From the NCBI GenBank assembly GCA_037974965.1, contig JBBPFI010000009.1, forward strand, positions 682,001-746,000: a stretch of DNA of 64,000 nucleotides, in the 5' to 3' direction. Every line of letters starts with the position of its first letter. Position 1 is the first letter of the stretch. The position numbers were made by a program, and so were the translations under genes. Positions 1-11,293 of the stretch are shown one piece after another. Below the pieces are notes generated by a model. It was not told the origin of the DNA. It searched no databases and was given only the letters and a program-made list of their open reading frames with translations. This DNA is from Dacryopinax spathularia. Lineage: Eukaryota > Basidiomycota > Dacrymycetes > Dacrymycetales > Dacrymycetaceae.

Positions 1-1250
1 TAGCTGTGATGACAGTCACCGCTTGAGTAGAGATAGGAGGGAGGAGCGGGCGAACCTTCATCGTGGTCTCTTTAAGCGCCCGTCACCAACTGATCGTGCT
101 CGTCTCCCTCCCCTGCTGGAGCACACCGAGAAGCGACGATTATGGCGGAAAGAACACTGCCTTCGTGCGCTGCCCAGAATGCTGTTTGCTCGAATGAGCC
201 GTTCCACCGCTGTTCCCTTGATCAATATACGTTCGTCAACTGAGCATCAAGAGCGGCGGACCTGGATGTACCCATTTGCCGAAGCGGCATACAGGTCGCT
301 CCCCAGCAGCGTCAAGGCGAGGACATCTTCATTCTGATGCAGCCACGGTTAGACGATGTCATCCAGCGGGCGTAGAGCACGCACCTCCTGCGCGATAATA
401 GTCCGTATGACCGCCCCAGTCTCAAGATCCCAAACCTTGATATACCCGCTCTGACAGCCAGCATAGACCGTATCCTCCCTGACAGCGAGGGAAAGCAAAC
501 CTCCGCTCGTTCCCGCAAGCGTAGTGCGGAGCGTCAGACCGTTCGGCGTGCAGTTTCATATCTGTGCATGCGTCAACAACTGTCTAGGACGCGGTGCAAG
601 GAGGCTGAGAACCGAAGCAGAAGAGGGGAATAGCGAGGGGAATGATAGTAGGGAAGAGTGCAAGGAAAAGGCAGCGCACCTTAACATCCTCATCCCCACT
701 CCCCGTCCCCAGCCCGACCCCGCCCCCCTCCCCCGCATCCGCATGCCAATGAACAAGCGCCACAGCATACACATACCCCCAATGCGCACTCGGTACAATG
801 TTCCCCCTCGGCACCTGCAGGACCTACCAGTCCGCTTGGACGTGCACCGTTTCGGGCACGGGGACGGTTGTCAGGCCGGTGTCTTCGAGTCGGGCGGCGT
901 GGACGAACCGTGGGGAGGAGTTGAAGAATTTGTGCGGTTGGCGGTGGGGCGTGGGTGCGCCCGTGCTCGTGCCTGTACCCGATCCCGGGCCGGGGGTGCG
1001 GGTGGAAGGGGGGGGGGGGGGGGGAGGGGGGAGGGGGGGGAGGGAGCATGGGTGTTGGCGGCGGCGGCGGCAGTGGTGGTGTTGTCGGAAGAGGTAGGCG
1101 GCAGCAAGCGACAGTTGGCGAAAGAGTAGAACTGGATGGACGCGTCCTAACAGCCGAAATAGAGTACAGACTGAGTAGCGTTCACGAGTAGACGTCAAGC
1201 ACGGGAAGGAGGAGGTATATGGGCGTTAAGCTCTCTGTGGACCAAACCTG
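1..1250 (-). pseudogene. Decayed WD40-repeat gene, Dug2-like (glutathione degradosome)
   Basis: Read on the minus strand, this stretch encodes WD40-type blades in order: VWSTESLTP near 1247, an FGC-x-DASIQFY block near 1150, HKFFNSSP near 960, SAHWGYVY near 770, TGSGDEDVK near 690, GYIKVWDLETG near 450, then NEDVLALTLLGSDLY near 310. Several junctions look like true introns, for example GTGCGT...CAG at about 334-384. The block order resembles the N-terminal WD40 half of fungal Dug2, which with Dug3 breaks down glutathione; the M20 peptidase half would lie beyond position 1. Three in-frame stops sit where a sense codon is expected: Gln-to-TAG (1147-1149 and 824-826) and Trp-to-TGA at the end of a WD blade (556-558). 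A one-base loss near 1175 and a length change in the C/G homopolymer also disrupt the frame. All three stops are C:G to T:A changes. The family call is from remembered motifs, so moderate; the gene is broken or the draft sequence is poor here. Confidence 0.55.
1005..1048. repeat. G homopolymer / G-rich tract
   Basis: Nearly uninterrupted runs of G broken by single A residues, lying inside the WD40 pseudogene where its minus-strand product would be proline-rich. The reading frame of the flanking WD40 blocks differs on either side of the tract, so its length is either unstable in nature or mis-sequenced. Confidence 0.8.
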
Positions 1251-2470
1251 TGAGATCTGTCAGATGCTGCTCCTTGCTCGGACAAAGGGGGGAAAGCACA
1301 GAGGAGCGGGGGGAGGAAGAAAGGCGGGGAGGAGGAGGCGAGGCGACTAGAGGGCAGAGGGAAAGGGGGCAAGACGGAGGGGGAGGAAGGGAGAGAGCCC
1401 CAAAGCGTGGAGTTTACTCACCCGCACCGTACTGTACGGCGAGCAACATGCGGACTTGCCACTCCATGATTGAATCACATTTTGAATCTCCTCTCCGAGC
1501 TCTACAAGGACTTCGATCTGGTGGCTTGGATGATAGGTAGGCAACAGAGCGTCTATACTCATGATTCAAGGGCTTCGCGTGGAGCAAAACACTTTTTCCC
1601 TTTTTCACTCCCTTGAAACTCCCTACTTCACCCACTTCAGGCACTTCGATGCGGGTGCACGCAAGTTTCCAGGGCGAGTGTGCCGAAGAGGCGGAATATT
1701 GCGATGAGGCATACTGAGTTGCATGGTACAGTGCCTCCGAAAGGTGGTGGAAAGTACGCAAGTACCTCCCTTCGATCATCAGGGCTTACTACCAACTCCG
1801 AGTCTGCTTCCTTTCCCAGCCCACCGATCACAAGGACGACTTCGACCATTGCGTGCGTCACACGAGCCATGTCCCACCCCCACCCTCGACTTTCTCTCAT
1901 GCCGACCTCTTTCAGGAGGTTGGCGATGGTGAAAGCTCGGCAAGCAGGCGTAGACAAACCGGGCGGACGCAGAGCGGCCCAGCCCTTTCGTTCACCCAAA
2001 GCAACACCTCATGTTCCGTCGTCAAGGTTCCAAACTTGGCTTTTCTCCCCTCAGAAGACGATGTTGTTGGACATGTGAGGGAATTGCAAGGTGTGTACAT
2101 TCACTCACACGAGTCTGCATGTGTGTTAATCCCCTATGTAACGGCGACTTTCGTTACGCCGGCCACCAGTTGAGACCCTTCTGCCTTTACAGCTCCTCCA
2201 CCACTTCTACAGCAGCCAGTTGCGAGCACATCAAGCAGCGATTCAATGGGAATAGGGCAAGGGGATAGGCCGTGGTACGTCTCGGCGTAATCCTGTGGAC
2301 TGAGTGCTGATCTTCATACCGACCAGGGCGACCATGAGGGAGTCTTCTCGAGATCCAACGGACATGTCAACGTAGACGAACAGGGCCTCACGCACGGGAT
2401 GAGCAATCAAGATTTCCGAGGCCGCTCGGAAGATCACCGATGTTCAAGCATTACACTCTTTTCCCCGTCG
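1251..2470. other. No confident gene; purine-rich tract and weak fragments
   Basis: Position 1300-1400 is GA-rich. Minus-strand open stretches at 1414-1779, 1637-1999 and 1912-2100 have no family I recognise. A short piece near 1432-1455 (minus) could be the exon upstream of the WD40 pseudogene. Nothing here can be called as a gene with confidence. Confidence 0.5.
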
Positions 2471-2476
2471 ACTAGA

Positions 2477-3235
2477 TCAGGTAGCGCACTCGTAGAAGGC
2501 GGCTGTCACAAGGCGACGAGCACAAAAGTAACTGGTTGGCCCTTTGGGCGCGCAGTACGAGGTTGACGACAGAGCGGAAGGAGCAGAGCAGACCGCCTTC
2601 GCCCTTGACGATTCCTCTGGGTCTTTGGGACAGGCACAGGATGGCGATCCAATCATACTGGCCCGGAAGGACCATATCCCGTGTCTTCCAGTACGCATAT
2701 GCGCAGCCAAATTCTCAATGCGGCATGTTGTAGTAGGCGCCGTGCCACCAACCGAGATTGGGCACCAGTTGCTTCCGGAAGTACCAGCAAAAGAAGGAGT
2801 TCCTGGACTCCCCACATCGTCGTCTGACATTTTGAAAGGCGACAACCAACTGGACAAAGACGACGATCTGCGAAAGACGACGATCTGCGTTCAGCCTCTT
2901 CAACGAGATATGCGAACCAAAAGCACGGATCTGAAGGTTTGCGCCTCTAAGGTCGGACTGTTCCCCTTCCGGACCGAAATTACTGACACCTTCCAAACAG
3001 ATCGTCTTCCGTATTGTCGGGCTTGCCTCCCTCCCATGGCCGCCCCAAGCGCATCGATGGATTTGGTATATTCTTCGACGGCCTTTGTGGTCTCTGCGAG
3101 GCGCTCGTACGTCTCAATCAGGCCCTCCAGGCATACAAAGACCTTAAGCAGCTCGTCCCTCCGCTCTTCGAGGATATCAAAGCGCGGCTGAACTTGGTCT
3201 GGGAATGGAGAACGAAAATTTTCGGTAGATGATGA
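2477..3235 (-). pseudogene. Possible unknown minus-strand gene fragment
   Basis: Two minus-strand stretches read like protein: a helical segment rich in Glu and Leu (about 3050-3220, including RFDILEERRDELLKVF) and an aromatic segment (about 2715-2800, including LVPNLGWWHGAYYN). An in-frame TGA follows the second block at 2715-2717, then coding-like sequence continues to about 2477. I do not recognise the family. It could be the remains of a host gene with introns, or chance open frames in GC-rich DNA. Confidence 0.25.
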
Positions 3236-4616
3236 ATCGTATTAGGAATGTAAGCTTACTTTCCGGATCGCGCAAACGCTTACTAAAGAGACCCGCAGTC
3301 TCAGGAACCAACGCCCTGCTCCGTCTCTACCTGTAACAATGGCTTGTAAACGGTGCATAATCTACCTCCTCCTTCTCTCTTCTGCATTGACCAGGTGCTC
3401 ACGCGAGTATCTCCTCCCCTGAGTGCGGATCCTTCTTCTGCGTCAAGGCGACAAGGACGGTGTTGTCAGAGCAGTGCTGGTAGCCCAGGAAGGAGAGCTG
3501 AAAAGAGGACAGATGATGGCATCGACGTTAAGCGATGGCTTGCCCTCCCCTTTTTGTGGCTACAGGCGGACACCTTGCTTGCCTCTTCAGCACACTCTTC
3601 TTTCTTATATCTCTTCTCATTTTCATCCTGTACTTCGAGTTGTCTCGCTGATACTGCCTCAGGCAAGGAGAATTTGCGGCGGTATATGCTACATCCGGGG
3701 AGGATAAGTCCTAAATCAGCCGCTCTTGGATACCACGGCTGTGCAGGTCACTTTCATCAGATACAGCATGCCTTCGAAGTATCGAGTGCAGACGCGCCAG
3801 ATGTGCTCGCCAGCTATCGGCCAGCACCTTATGTGCGAGGTACGTGAGTTCATAATCATTGTGGACGGCAAACCAAACACTGTGCTTCCTTTAGGCGGTC
3901 TCTGCCTTCCTCTCCTTCGTCTTTCCTGCTGGTTCATTTCTCGACTCCCACCTCGCTGAGATGACACTCAAAGCTGTACACGAGCAAATTGCATGACGTC
4001 CCTCCGCCTCCGCCGCCTGGCCGCCCGGCCCGGCAGTGGACCTTCTCGGGTACCAGCAGAACAAAGCCCGCCACGCCTGCGTTCCTTTTTGGGTAGTGCG
4101 GCGGGCAAGCCGACAGCTGTTTCTGCCCAACAACACAATCCTCAAGATGAAGCGATACGTGTTGTCGATAGCAGACACTCATATTCTGCGGTCGACTTCA
4201 AAATCACGAGACATTCGAACTTGTGGCCCGCCTCACAACGTGGAACCGTGATGTCATGATGTGTCCGATTGTGATACGAGCCGAACCAGTCGCTGCCAAT
4301 TCCTCGGAGGTTGACGAAATGAGTAAAGTGTGCCATTATACTGTGGAGGCTGGCGAACGATACGAGTCTACCAGATTTCTCCATTATTGCTCCGTGAGTA
4401 TTGATTCTTTTCCGGTTTCGGTATGACTGCCTCAGTTTACTGCTTAACAGCTCGAATCTCTGCGCAGACGGTCTTCTAAAGGGCGCGACCGGACCCTGAC
4501 GCCACAAATGTCCTGTCGGACCTTTTCACGGGCGCGCTTCCACCTTGCCCTCGTACTCGTACCATCAGCATTCTGTACCGCAACAGCTATCAGCTACAAC
4601 AGCGACGATTCCCTTC
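3236..4616. other. No confident gene
   Basis: Several short open stretches occur on both strands (for example 3726-3959 plus and 4223-4426 plus), but none has a recognisable domain or convincing intron structure. The final part upstream of 4617 would contain the promoter of the next gene; no clear promoter element was identified. Confidence 0.4.
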
Positions 4617-6938
4617 ATGCCTCCTGCTCGACGTACCACTGAGAATGCAAAGAAGGGAGGACAACATCAACGATCGGATGGGCTCAAAACGAAGAAGGCG
4701 GCGAAAGCGCGTCCTCCACGCAAAACGCACGAGCCTGAAGACGCATATATCTTGCCCCAAGACACGGGCCACGCTCAGGAACATCGATCGTCCACCAACA
4801 AAGCAAATCACACAGCATCTGTAGATCAAGTGAAGAAGCCGAGGACGACGCGTTCTTCGCGAAAGGTGCCAGAGCCTGAAGATGCGTGCATCGAGGCAGA
4901 AGGCGCGGAGGACGCTACGAGAAAACGTTCACCCTCCAAGGGTCAATGGACCGGCATGGCGTCTACGAGCAAGGCTGGAGCTAAGCACGGCGCGTCAACG
5001 AGAAGCGAAGGAGATACGAGTCATGGAGATCGTGAGGAGTCCTACCAGGCCCCGATCCTGGATTTGGCTACAGATGGCGAGGTCTGTGACTTTGCGATCG
5101 GTGAGGCCGTTCCGGACGGCCAGGTCCAGCTACAGGTGCGTTTGTATGCTTCTTCTTCCACTTTCAAGGCTCATGCCCGCGCCACGTAGCTCCAGGGGGT
5201 GGAAGACGAATTCGTTTGGCAGGCTTTTTGCGACAAAGAGCGGCTCAATCCGAAGGACCCAAATACGCTCGTGAAGAAGAAGCTGACCATGCACTTCCTG
5301 GGGCGCATGCACGTCGTATACGACGACTCCGAGCCGGCTAATATGCCAGACGCCATCCGCCTGCGTATTCAGCATCTGGAAGCGGAAGTTAAGCGCTTTT
5401 GGTCCCAGACTATGGAATCACCCGAACTCAGAAACGAATTGGTGGGACTGATGAGGACGCCCTTACCCGAAAAGGGTGCGCATACCAAGCATATCAAGCT
5501 CGGTCTGCCTTATGTCACTGGCTTATTCGAGTTGGCAAGGATGTTGAAGTTCGCGTATAAGGATATTCCAGAGCCGGAGGATGTGGAAGAATTCGCTTCG
5601 ACTCTTCAGGTTCCGAACACCTACTTCAGCAAGGACGTCAAGACGAATACTGTCGGGTACATCGTAGCCGTCAATAACTTCTTCGATGGTGTACAAGCTC
5701 CATTGTCAAGGGAGCTCGACGTGACCATTAAGAGACGACCCACGAATGATGAAGCAATCGACATTGTCCTGCACATGGTTGAACACTACTACGGGGAGGA
5801 TGGGAGAGCCTTTGCATTTCCCAATTGCCTCACTGTCATCGCTGCCCTTCTCATGATTCCGGTAAGCTATATTCCGCCAGATTCAATCTGGGCTGACGCA
5901 TATAAGCGCATCACTCTCAATCGCAACGGCATTCCCAAGCTGGACAAAGCCGAAACCGGCGGTCATGCCAAGGGTAAAGGTCGTCAAATCGATACCGCAT
6001 ATAATCCTTCAGACGTCATGCGAGCCGTCCTGGTGATGGCTGAGATATCGCCTGTGGCGATCCTTATGCGGGCAAATTTGAAGAAGAACGATTTGTCGCT
6101 GCACGCTTTGCTGGAGGTATGACGCCCGCAGTGTTCCTGATAGACTTCTAATCCACATCAGGCACATGCCTTGCACGGCGGAAAGTATCCCGTGGCGCGC
6201 CTCGATCCCGCTTCTTTCGGCTTTGTACGAATCGAGCAGTGTCTGTTGCGGGGTCTGCTCAAGGTGGTTGTCTCGCCCAATATCCTGCGCCATGGAGCTC
6301 AAGGCGTATGGGAAGCGATCTGCGAAGAGCTCTGGCCTCTTCGGCACATCAGCTTCGCTGGGAAACGCCTGACCTTTCGGGCGTGTATATGTCAGATGAT
6401 GCCTCCTTCCGAAGAGCTTGATGACCTCGACGCAGATCTCTATTATACGGAAAGGGAGCTGCTAGAGAAATGCGTGGAATTTGCACGGCGTGGTATGGGC
6501 CCATGGGACGATGAGATCCGCCTGCCCTTGCGATTTGAGCCGTTTATCACGACTGACAGTCCCTGGGTCATTGGGCTCGCCCGTTACAACGCCTATCCAA
6601 CGACCGTAGATACGTTGTTTCAATGGATCGTTGATAGCGGGCGAGCTTGGGTGAGTGCAAATTAGAGTTGCAGATGCCTGCTGATATTAGGGCAGCGACT
6701 GGTGTTGCAGACATCGGATATTTGCGAGGACGATGAAGCACTTCTTGCCCTGAGCATATGGTACGGCTTCATTCTTGCAGCGATCGGAAATAGCAACTTC
6801 GACGCGAAGCATTACCTCAAGGAGTATTGTTCGATTGACCTCGATGCCATGACTTGTAAAGTGCGTCTCATTGCTGTGGGAAAGGCTCGTCTGTACCGGG
6901 AGAACGCCGTGCGACGAGGAGAATGGACGAGACCGTGA
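4617..6938 (+). CDS. Hypothetical protein, multi-exon, disordered N-terminus
   Basis: Starts at the ATG of MPPARRTTENAKKGG (4617). The first exon is low-complexity and Lys/Arg-rich with a twice-repeated PEDA-type motif (HEPEDAY and PEPEDAC). An intron GTGCGT...GTAG (about 5134-5189) joins it to a globular region with GVEDEFVWQAF, HFLGRMHVVYDD and FFDGVQAPLSRELDV. Further introns follow at about 6118-6161 (GTATGA...CAG) and 6650-6712 (GTGAGT...CAG). The last exon ends at 6938 after GEWTRP. Reading stays open through all junctions, so the gene looks intact, about 650-700 residues. I do not recognise the family. It converges on the Plavaka transposase gene, with about 300 bp between their ends; no functional link can be inferred. 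Confidence 0.7.
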
Positions 6939-7233
6939 CTGGGTTCTTCGCAATGTTCAGACGGTATCAATAGGCGCAGTGTATCACAGGATAGCAATGC
7001 CTAGAGGTATTAGGTATGTGTTAGGTTCGCCCTCTAAGGTGCAATACAATCGGATCGCAGGTAGGAAGTTCATCCACTGACGCGATATGGAATGTATGCC
7101 GTTAGGTCCGAAATGGTAAAGGGCATGTCTCTATTACAATCCCAAACGCGTCAGACAATGTGAGAGTCATGGACAGCCAGAGAGACAGAAACGTCTCTGA
7201 GCACAATGACAAGTGTCAACTCAACACCTATCT
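6939..7233. other. Convergent intergenic region
   Basis: Short stretch between the 3' ends of two convergent genes. It may hold their terminators and one end of the Plavaka transposon, but no clear terminal inverted repeat partner was found by eye. Confidence 0.4.
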
Positions 7234-10200
7234 CTAAAAAAGGGTGAACATATCTTTATCCAAATACGGGTTCAGGAAGAAGGTTTCACAACGGTCAAGA
7301 ACATTCTCTGCGGTGCATTCAGCCTCCTCAACCAAGGTCGGTTGTAGCATGCAGTTCCTCCGGACACGCTTCAGCTCAATCACGCTGGTAATGAGCTCGC
7401 CTTGTTCCGTTCGCTGTTTTGACAGTGTGTAAAGGCCGGACGGATGTCGAGACGTTTTTGAAGGCTTGCTATACCACTCAACATAAGCCAGCGGTTCGCT
7501 ACTGTCCACTCCCAACAGTGTCTTGCGCTCCCTCAAGGGGATACGAAAGATGAGACGAAGGCGTGCTACAAACAAGCCTGCAAATGAAATAAGGACGGTT
7601 TGCAAGCTAGTAAGAGGTCTCGTACCGGTGATCTTCCCATTCGCCGCAAAGCTTTCACCTTCAGGCGAGACCAACACTGTGTCGAACCGAGCCGGGTGGT
7701 CATACTTCAGACGCCCTTCTCCGCTTGTACGCGCACGGCACGCATGGACAACAGATTCGTTCATGTTTCGCCTTCCTGGCGCAGCCACCGTTGGCGGAGG
7801 TTTGGTCCGCGCTGGGTAGATGATGCGACACTTCGCCCATACTTCGATCCGTGCAGATTTCAGGTGCTTACGATACTCCTCCAAAGTTCCGGTGACTTTG
7901 CTGGGGTGATGCCTGCGTGCAAAAGTCCACAGTGCAGAAGCGAACTGCTGGCAATCCCAGTGTGCTTGATCCAGTATAGCCGGTACCGGTAAGGACGGAA
8001 ACGTAGGTTGAGCGGATAAGTTGTGACTCGTCGCCGGGCCGGCTCCTTCCATGGGAACTTGCTCTTTGGTTTGCGACTCAATCGTGCGTAATTCGAGCTC
8101 TGAAGGCAACGTCACTCCTGCTTCAAAAAGCGCTCCTGACACTCACCTTCCAGTCGGGATTCAACCGTTGCCGCAAAAGTCGCGACGGCCTCCGCCCGTG
8201 AGATTCGAAGGGCCATTTCTTGCTCGGTTGTTCCTGCGCGCCCACTGCTCTCGCGGAAAGCCATTTTGACAACTCCATGCAAAGTTTCCATCACAGCGGT
8301 GTCGAAATTATCCAAGGCACCGCCATCTAAGATATCACTCATGTAATGCACCAAAGAGTGTAACTTCGGAATACGGAAAAGATTTCCTGTATGTACCTGA
8401 TCAGACATAGGTCCTCCGTTCTCTGAACGAGGTCTCACCATCTGCCTCATCGCCAAGGTCCTTTTTCTTGCGAGCACCCAGAGCTATGAAGGCGTGTTTT
8501 CCCGAGTGAAAACGCAGCAACGCTTGACGTAAAAGCGCAACAGTTCCATCGGTGTGTGTCTCCAGAGCTGCCAGGTAGTAGAAGTCCAGCAGTGCGCGAC
8601 ACGCTTGCATGACTTCCTTGCCCTCTTCGCCGCTATCGCGCAACTTCTTCGAGCCGCATATGGCACCCAGAAAGACTCTTGCCACGTCCTTGTACTCTTT
8701 TCCCGTCATTTGTACCAGCGTGCTAATCCCGTGGGTAAAGGCTCGGGCCCCAGAAGTGGGTGGTGCGCATTGGAAGCCCCTGTCCAGTGGTTTCTTACCT
8801 AGAATGTCGGTCATCCACTCCATTAGATGCTTTAGCATGCCTTGCAGTAGCTGATGCAAGGTATCTGGCCGTAACGTCAGATGTATCTGACAAAGCGGAA
8901 GACCGGCGAAGAAAGGCTCTAGCACAGGCGTCATTGACAGGGCTTTTACGACGGTCATGGCCGTCCGGAGGTTACCCTTTTGAGTGTGGGTGGCAGGGTG
9001 ATATTCTAACCCTGCAAAGGTAGTAAGCAGGCGGGCTACAGGGAGGAGCAACAAAACTTTCCAGGGATACACGGCAGCGCTTCCTCCTGTCCGGCAACTT
9101 CTCCATTCAGCTGCTTCGGCTCGTTTGAAAGTAAGCGAAGGACTGCCACTGTCGTTGCCTGATCGCGTATCTTGCAGGGGAATGCATACTGTTGTTCATC
9201 GGCGGGGTCCTCATCCCCGATGAGCTCTTGACCGATGTGCTGATAGTTGATCGTGCCGCGGGGACATCGAAGAGAAAGCGAACAGGCTACTTGACATTGC
9301 TCGGGGTAATCTGCCACGTATGCCCCCAGGATGAGATGACACTTTCTCAGATGTCCATCACCCGCCCGCAAGGTTATCCCTTTCAAACCCAGTCGAACCA
9401 GTGGTTCCAGGATATGTGAGAGACATTGGTGGAAAAGTCGTTGCCGAGCGACTCGTGCCTTCTCCTCGCTCCAGCCTTGCCCATCAAACTTGACGGTGGG
9501 GAGCATTGCCAGAAGGAGTGTGGCTCTCTGCGAGGGAGCACGCCGAATTGCCTTTGGTAAGTTTCCGATAGTAAGATAGACGGGATATCCATATCGATCC
9601 CCTGCGTGCTGTGTGAGCAATGTTTTGTCGCTCCCGATAATCAACGGAACGAGGGTGTCCCCAGCGGGAAGATTCGCCTAAAATCGCTCTAGACGCATAC
9701 CCCCACGGTGACGATAATATGCGCTTACTTGAGTTGCCGGCCACCAATCCCCTGTCCACATCTCTGACAGGATTCTGTACTGTTTTTCCTCGTCCGAATA
9801 GTGCCTCTCCGGGTTGTAATGAAGATGCGCAGCAAAACGGGGATCGCCAAATATGGTTTTCACGAGCTCGACAATATTTCTATGCCAAAGCACAGCCTGA
9901 TTGTCCGTGTCCATCAATTGGAATTGAGTACGTTCCCATTTCACAGATCGAGTCGACAGACGGCGTTCAATGATAGCATGAAGCTCTCTGCAATTTTTGA
10001 ACGATAGATCGAGCTTCTTTACAAGCTTGTCGAAGCAATCAGCTCATGGAGCTATGTAGGTGAGAAACACATTGAACAACCGACGTACCTCAGGGTCAAG
10101 CAGTCGAGTGGCTGCTGCTTGACTCGGTGACTCCTCCAATATCCACTTCGCAACCAACCAGTCCAAGCGGTGACGAAAGGGCGCATATACATTGTCTGCT

Positions 10201-10655
10201 TGTTCGGAAGGCGGGGGCTCGTTCTGGTCGGCAAATTCGTCCCTTTCAAAGTTGCCGCAAGGCTGACCAGCCATTGGTATATACGGCTCGATGCTAGCAG
10301 GCGGCTTGCTCAAAGGGGCGAATACTAGGTCGCGGTCGGCGCCAGCCGGTTCATTTTCGGATTTCGCTTGGAAATCGTGCACCTCGTCAAGGGAGTGAGA
10401 GGATGCGGGCTCGGGGAGCTTCTTGCGAGGGCAGTTCTGCCCAAGTCCGCGAGCGGAGAAAGGGATAGGGGTTGCTGTGGCATCGTCCTCATCGTAAGCA
10501 CTGCTCTTGATACGGAGCAAATCTACCGCGTCAGGAGTTTGATTCAGTGCCGTATTGAGGGCCGAGGAGCATAACGTCCCCTTGCGATGAGCGAGATGGC
10601 GGCGGAGACCATCATCACTCCGGTAGTTTTTGTCGCATCCAAGGCAGCTTGGCAT
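7234..10655 (-). CDS. Plavaka-family (CMC superfamily) DNA transposase
   Basis: Starts at the ATG at 10655 with a C2H2-like finger (CLGCDKNYRSDDGLRRH). It then shows Plavaka hallmarks: LSFKNCRELH, the first catalytic region GSDKTLLTQHAGD followed by PVYLTIGNLPKAIRR (about 9650-9540), LRPDTLHQLLQGMLKH with the second Asp (about 8890), and IPKLHSLVHY with METLHGVVK providing the likely Glu (about 8370-8270). Introns with good borders lie at about 9675-9725 (GTAAGC...TTTTAG), 9008-9075 (GTGTAT...TTGCAG), 8392-8443 (GTGAGA...ACAG) and 8096-8145 (GTGAGT...TTCAG). One in-frame TGA near 10046-10048 is either a nonsense codon or lies in an intron of about 46 nt (GTGTTT...ACAAG). Unlike the other DNA transposons here it looks almost intact, so it may be young or domesticated. 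Plavaka enzymes mobilise large cut-and-paste elements; terminal repeats were not found. Confidence 0.85.
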
Positions 10656-11293
10656 CGGATTAAAGTGCGAGGTGTTGTCGCCCAGATTTCAGTCCCGGCA
10701 AGTCTACAGCCTATATCGTGGTGTGAGATGGAGTCGTCTGATTCCCTGCGTTTGTTCTCGTTGGTCCCAGCTCTAGAACAAGATAGTGGGCGACAAGCAG
10801 ACGAGTAGCCCCGGTTGAAGACGAGGTGGCAGGCTTGCTGTTCGTCACGGTTTCGCGACCTTTCGCACGACGAAATGCGGTCTGCCGGCAATCTCAGGGA
10901 GCACCAAAGAGCAATGCAGTTCCGTATGACAGTGGACTAGGTAGTACGTGTCAACTTCACACAGTCGAGAGGGAGGAGGTACAAGGACGGGTCGAGACAG
11001 TCGCGCCCAAAGCGGCCAAGGCTAAAAACTTCCACAAGCACAGCGGCAGTAACTGGGTCACCGGTCCCTCTCGAATATCTCGGAATATTCTTAGCGACAA
11101 GCGCGAGCTCTGATCAGGCCGGAGTAGATAGAGGTGAATGAGATCGTGAATGGCACGGAGCAGGAAATTGAGCAGTATACGGAAGCATTGACAGTCCTCC
11201 AGCCTGCCGTGTATGAATGCCACCTGACCGAGCTATCTAGCTATCTACCTAGTTACCAAAGCTAATATTACGCGACAAGCCACCTTCCGTTTG
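10656..11293. other. Region between Plavaka gene and DUF6532 gene
   Basis: Upstream of the Plavaka start and downstream of the DUF6532 stop, both on the minus strand. It should contain the Plavaka promoter and possibly that element's outer end. No inverted repeat, tRNA or further gene was recognised. Confidence 0.4.

Noticed and set aside
524-1129. 201-residue plus-strand frame
   Set aside because: It lies antisense to the WD40 blocks and is Gly/Arg-rich because of the G tract.
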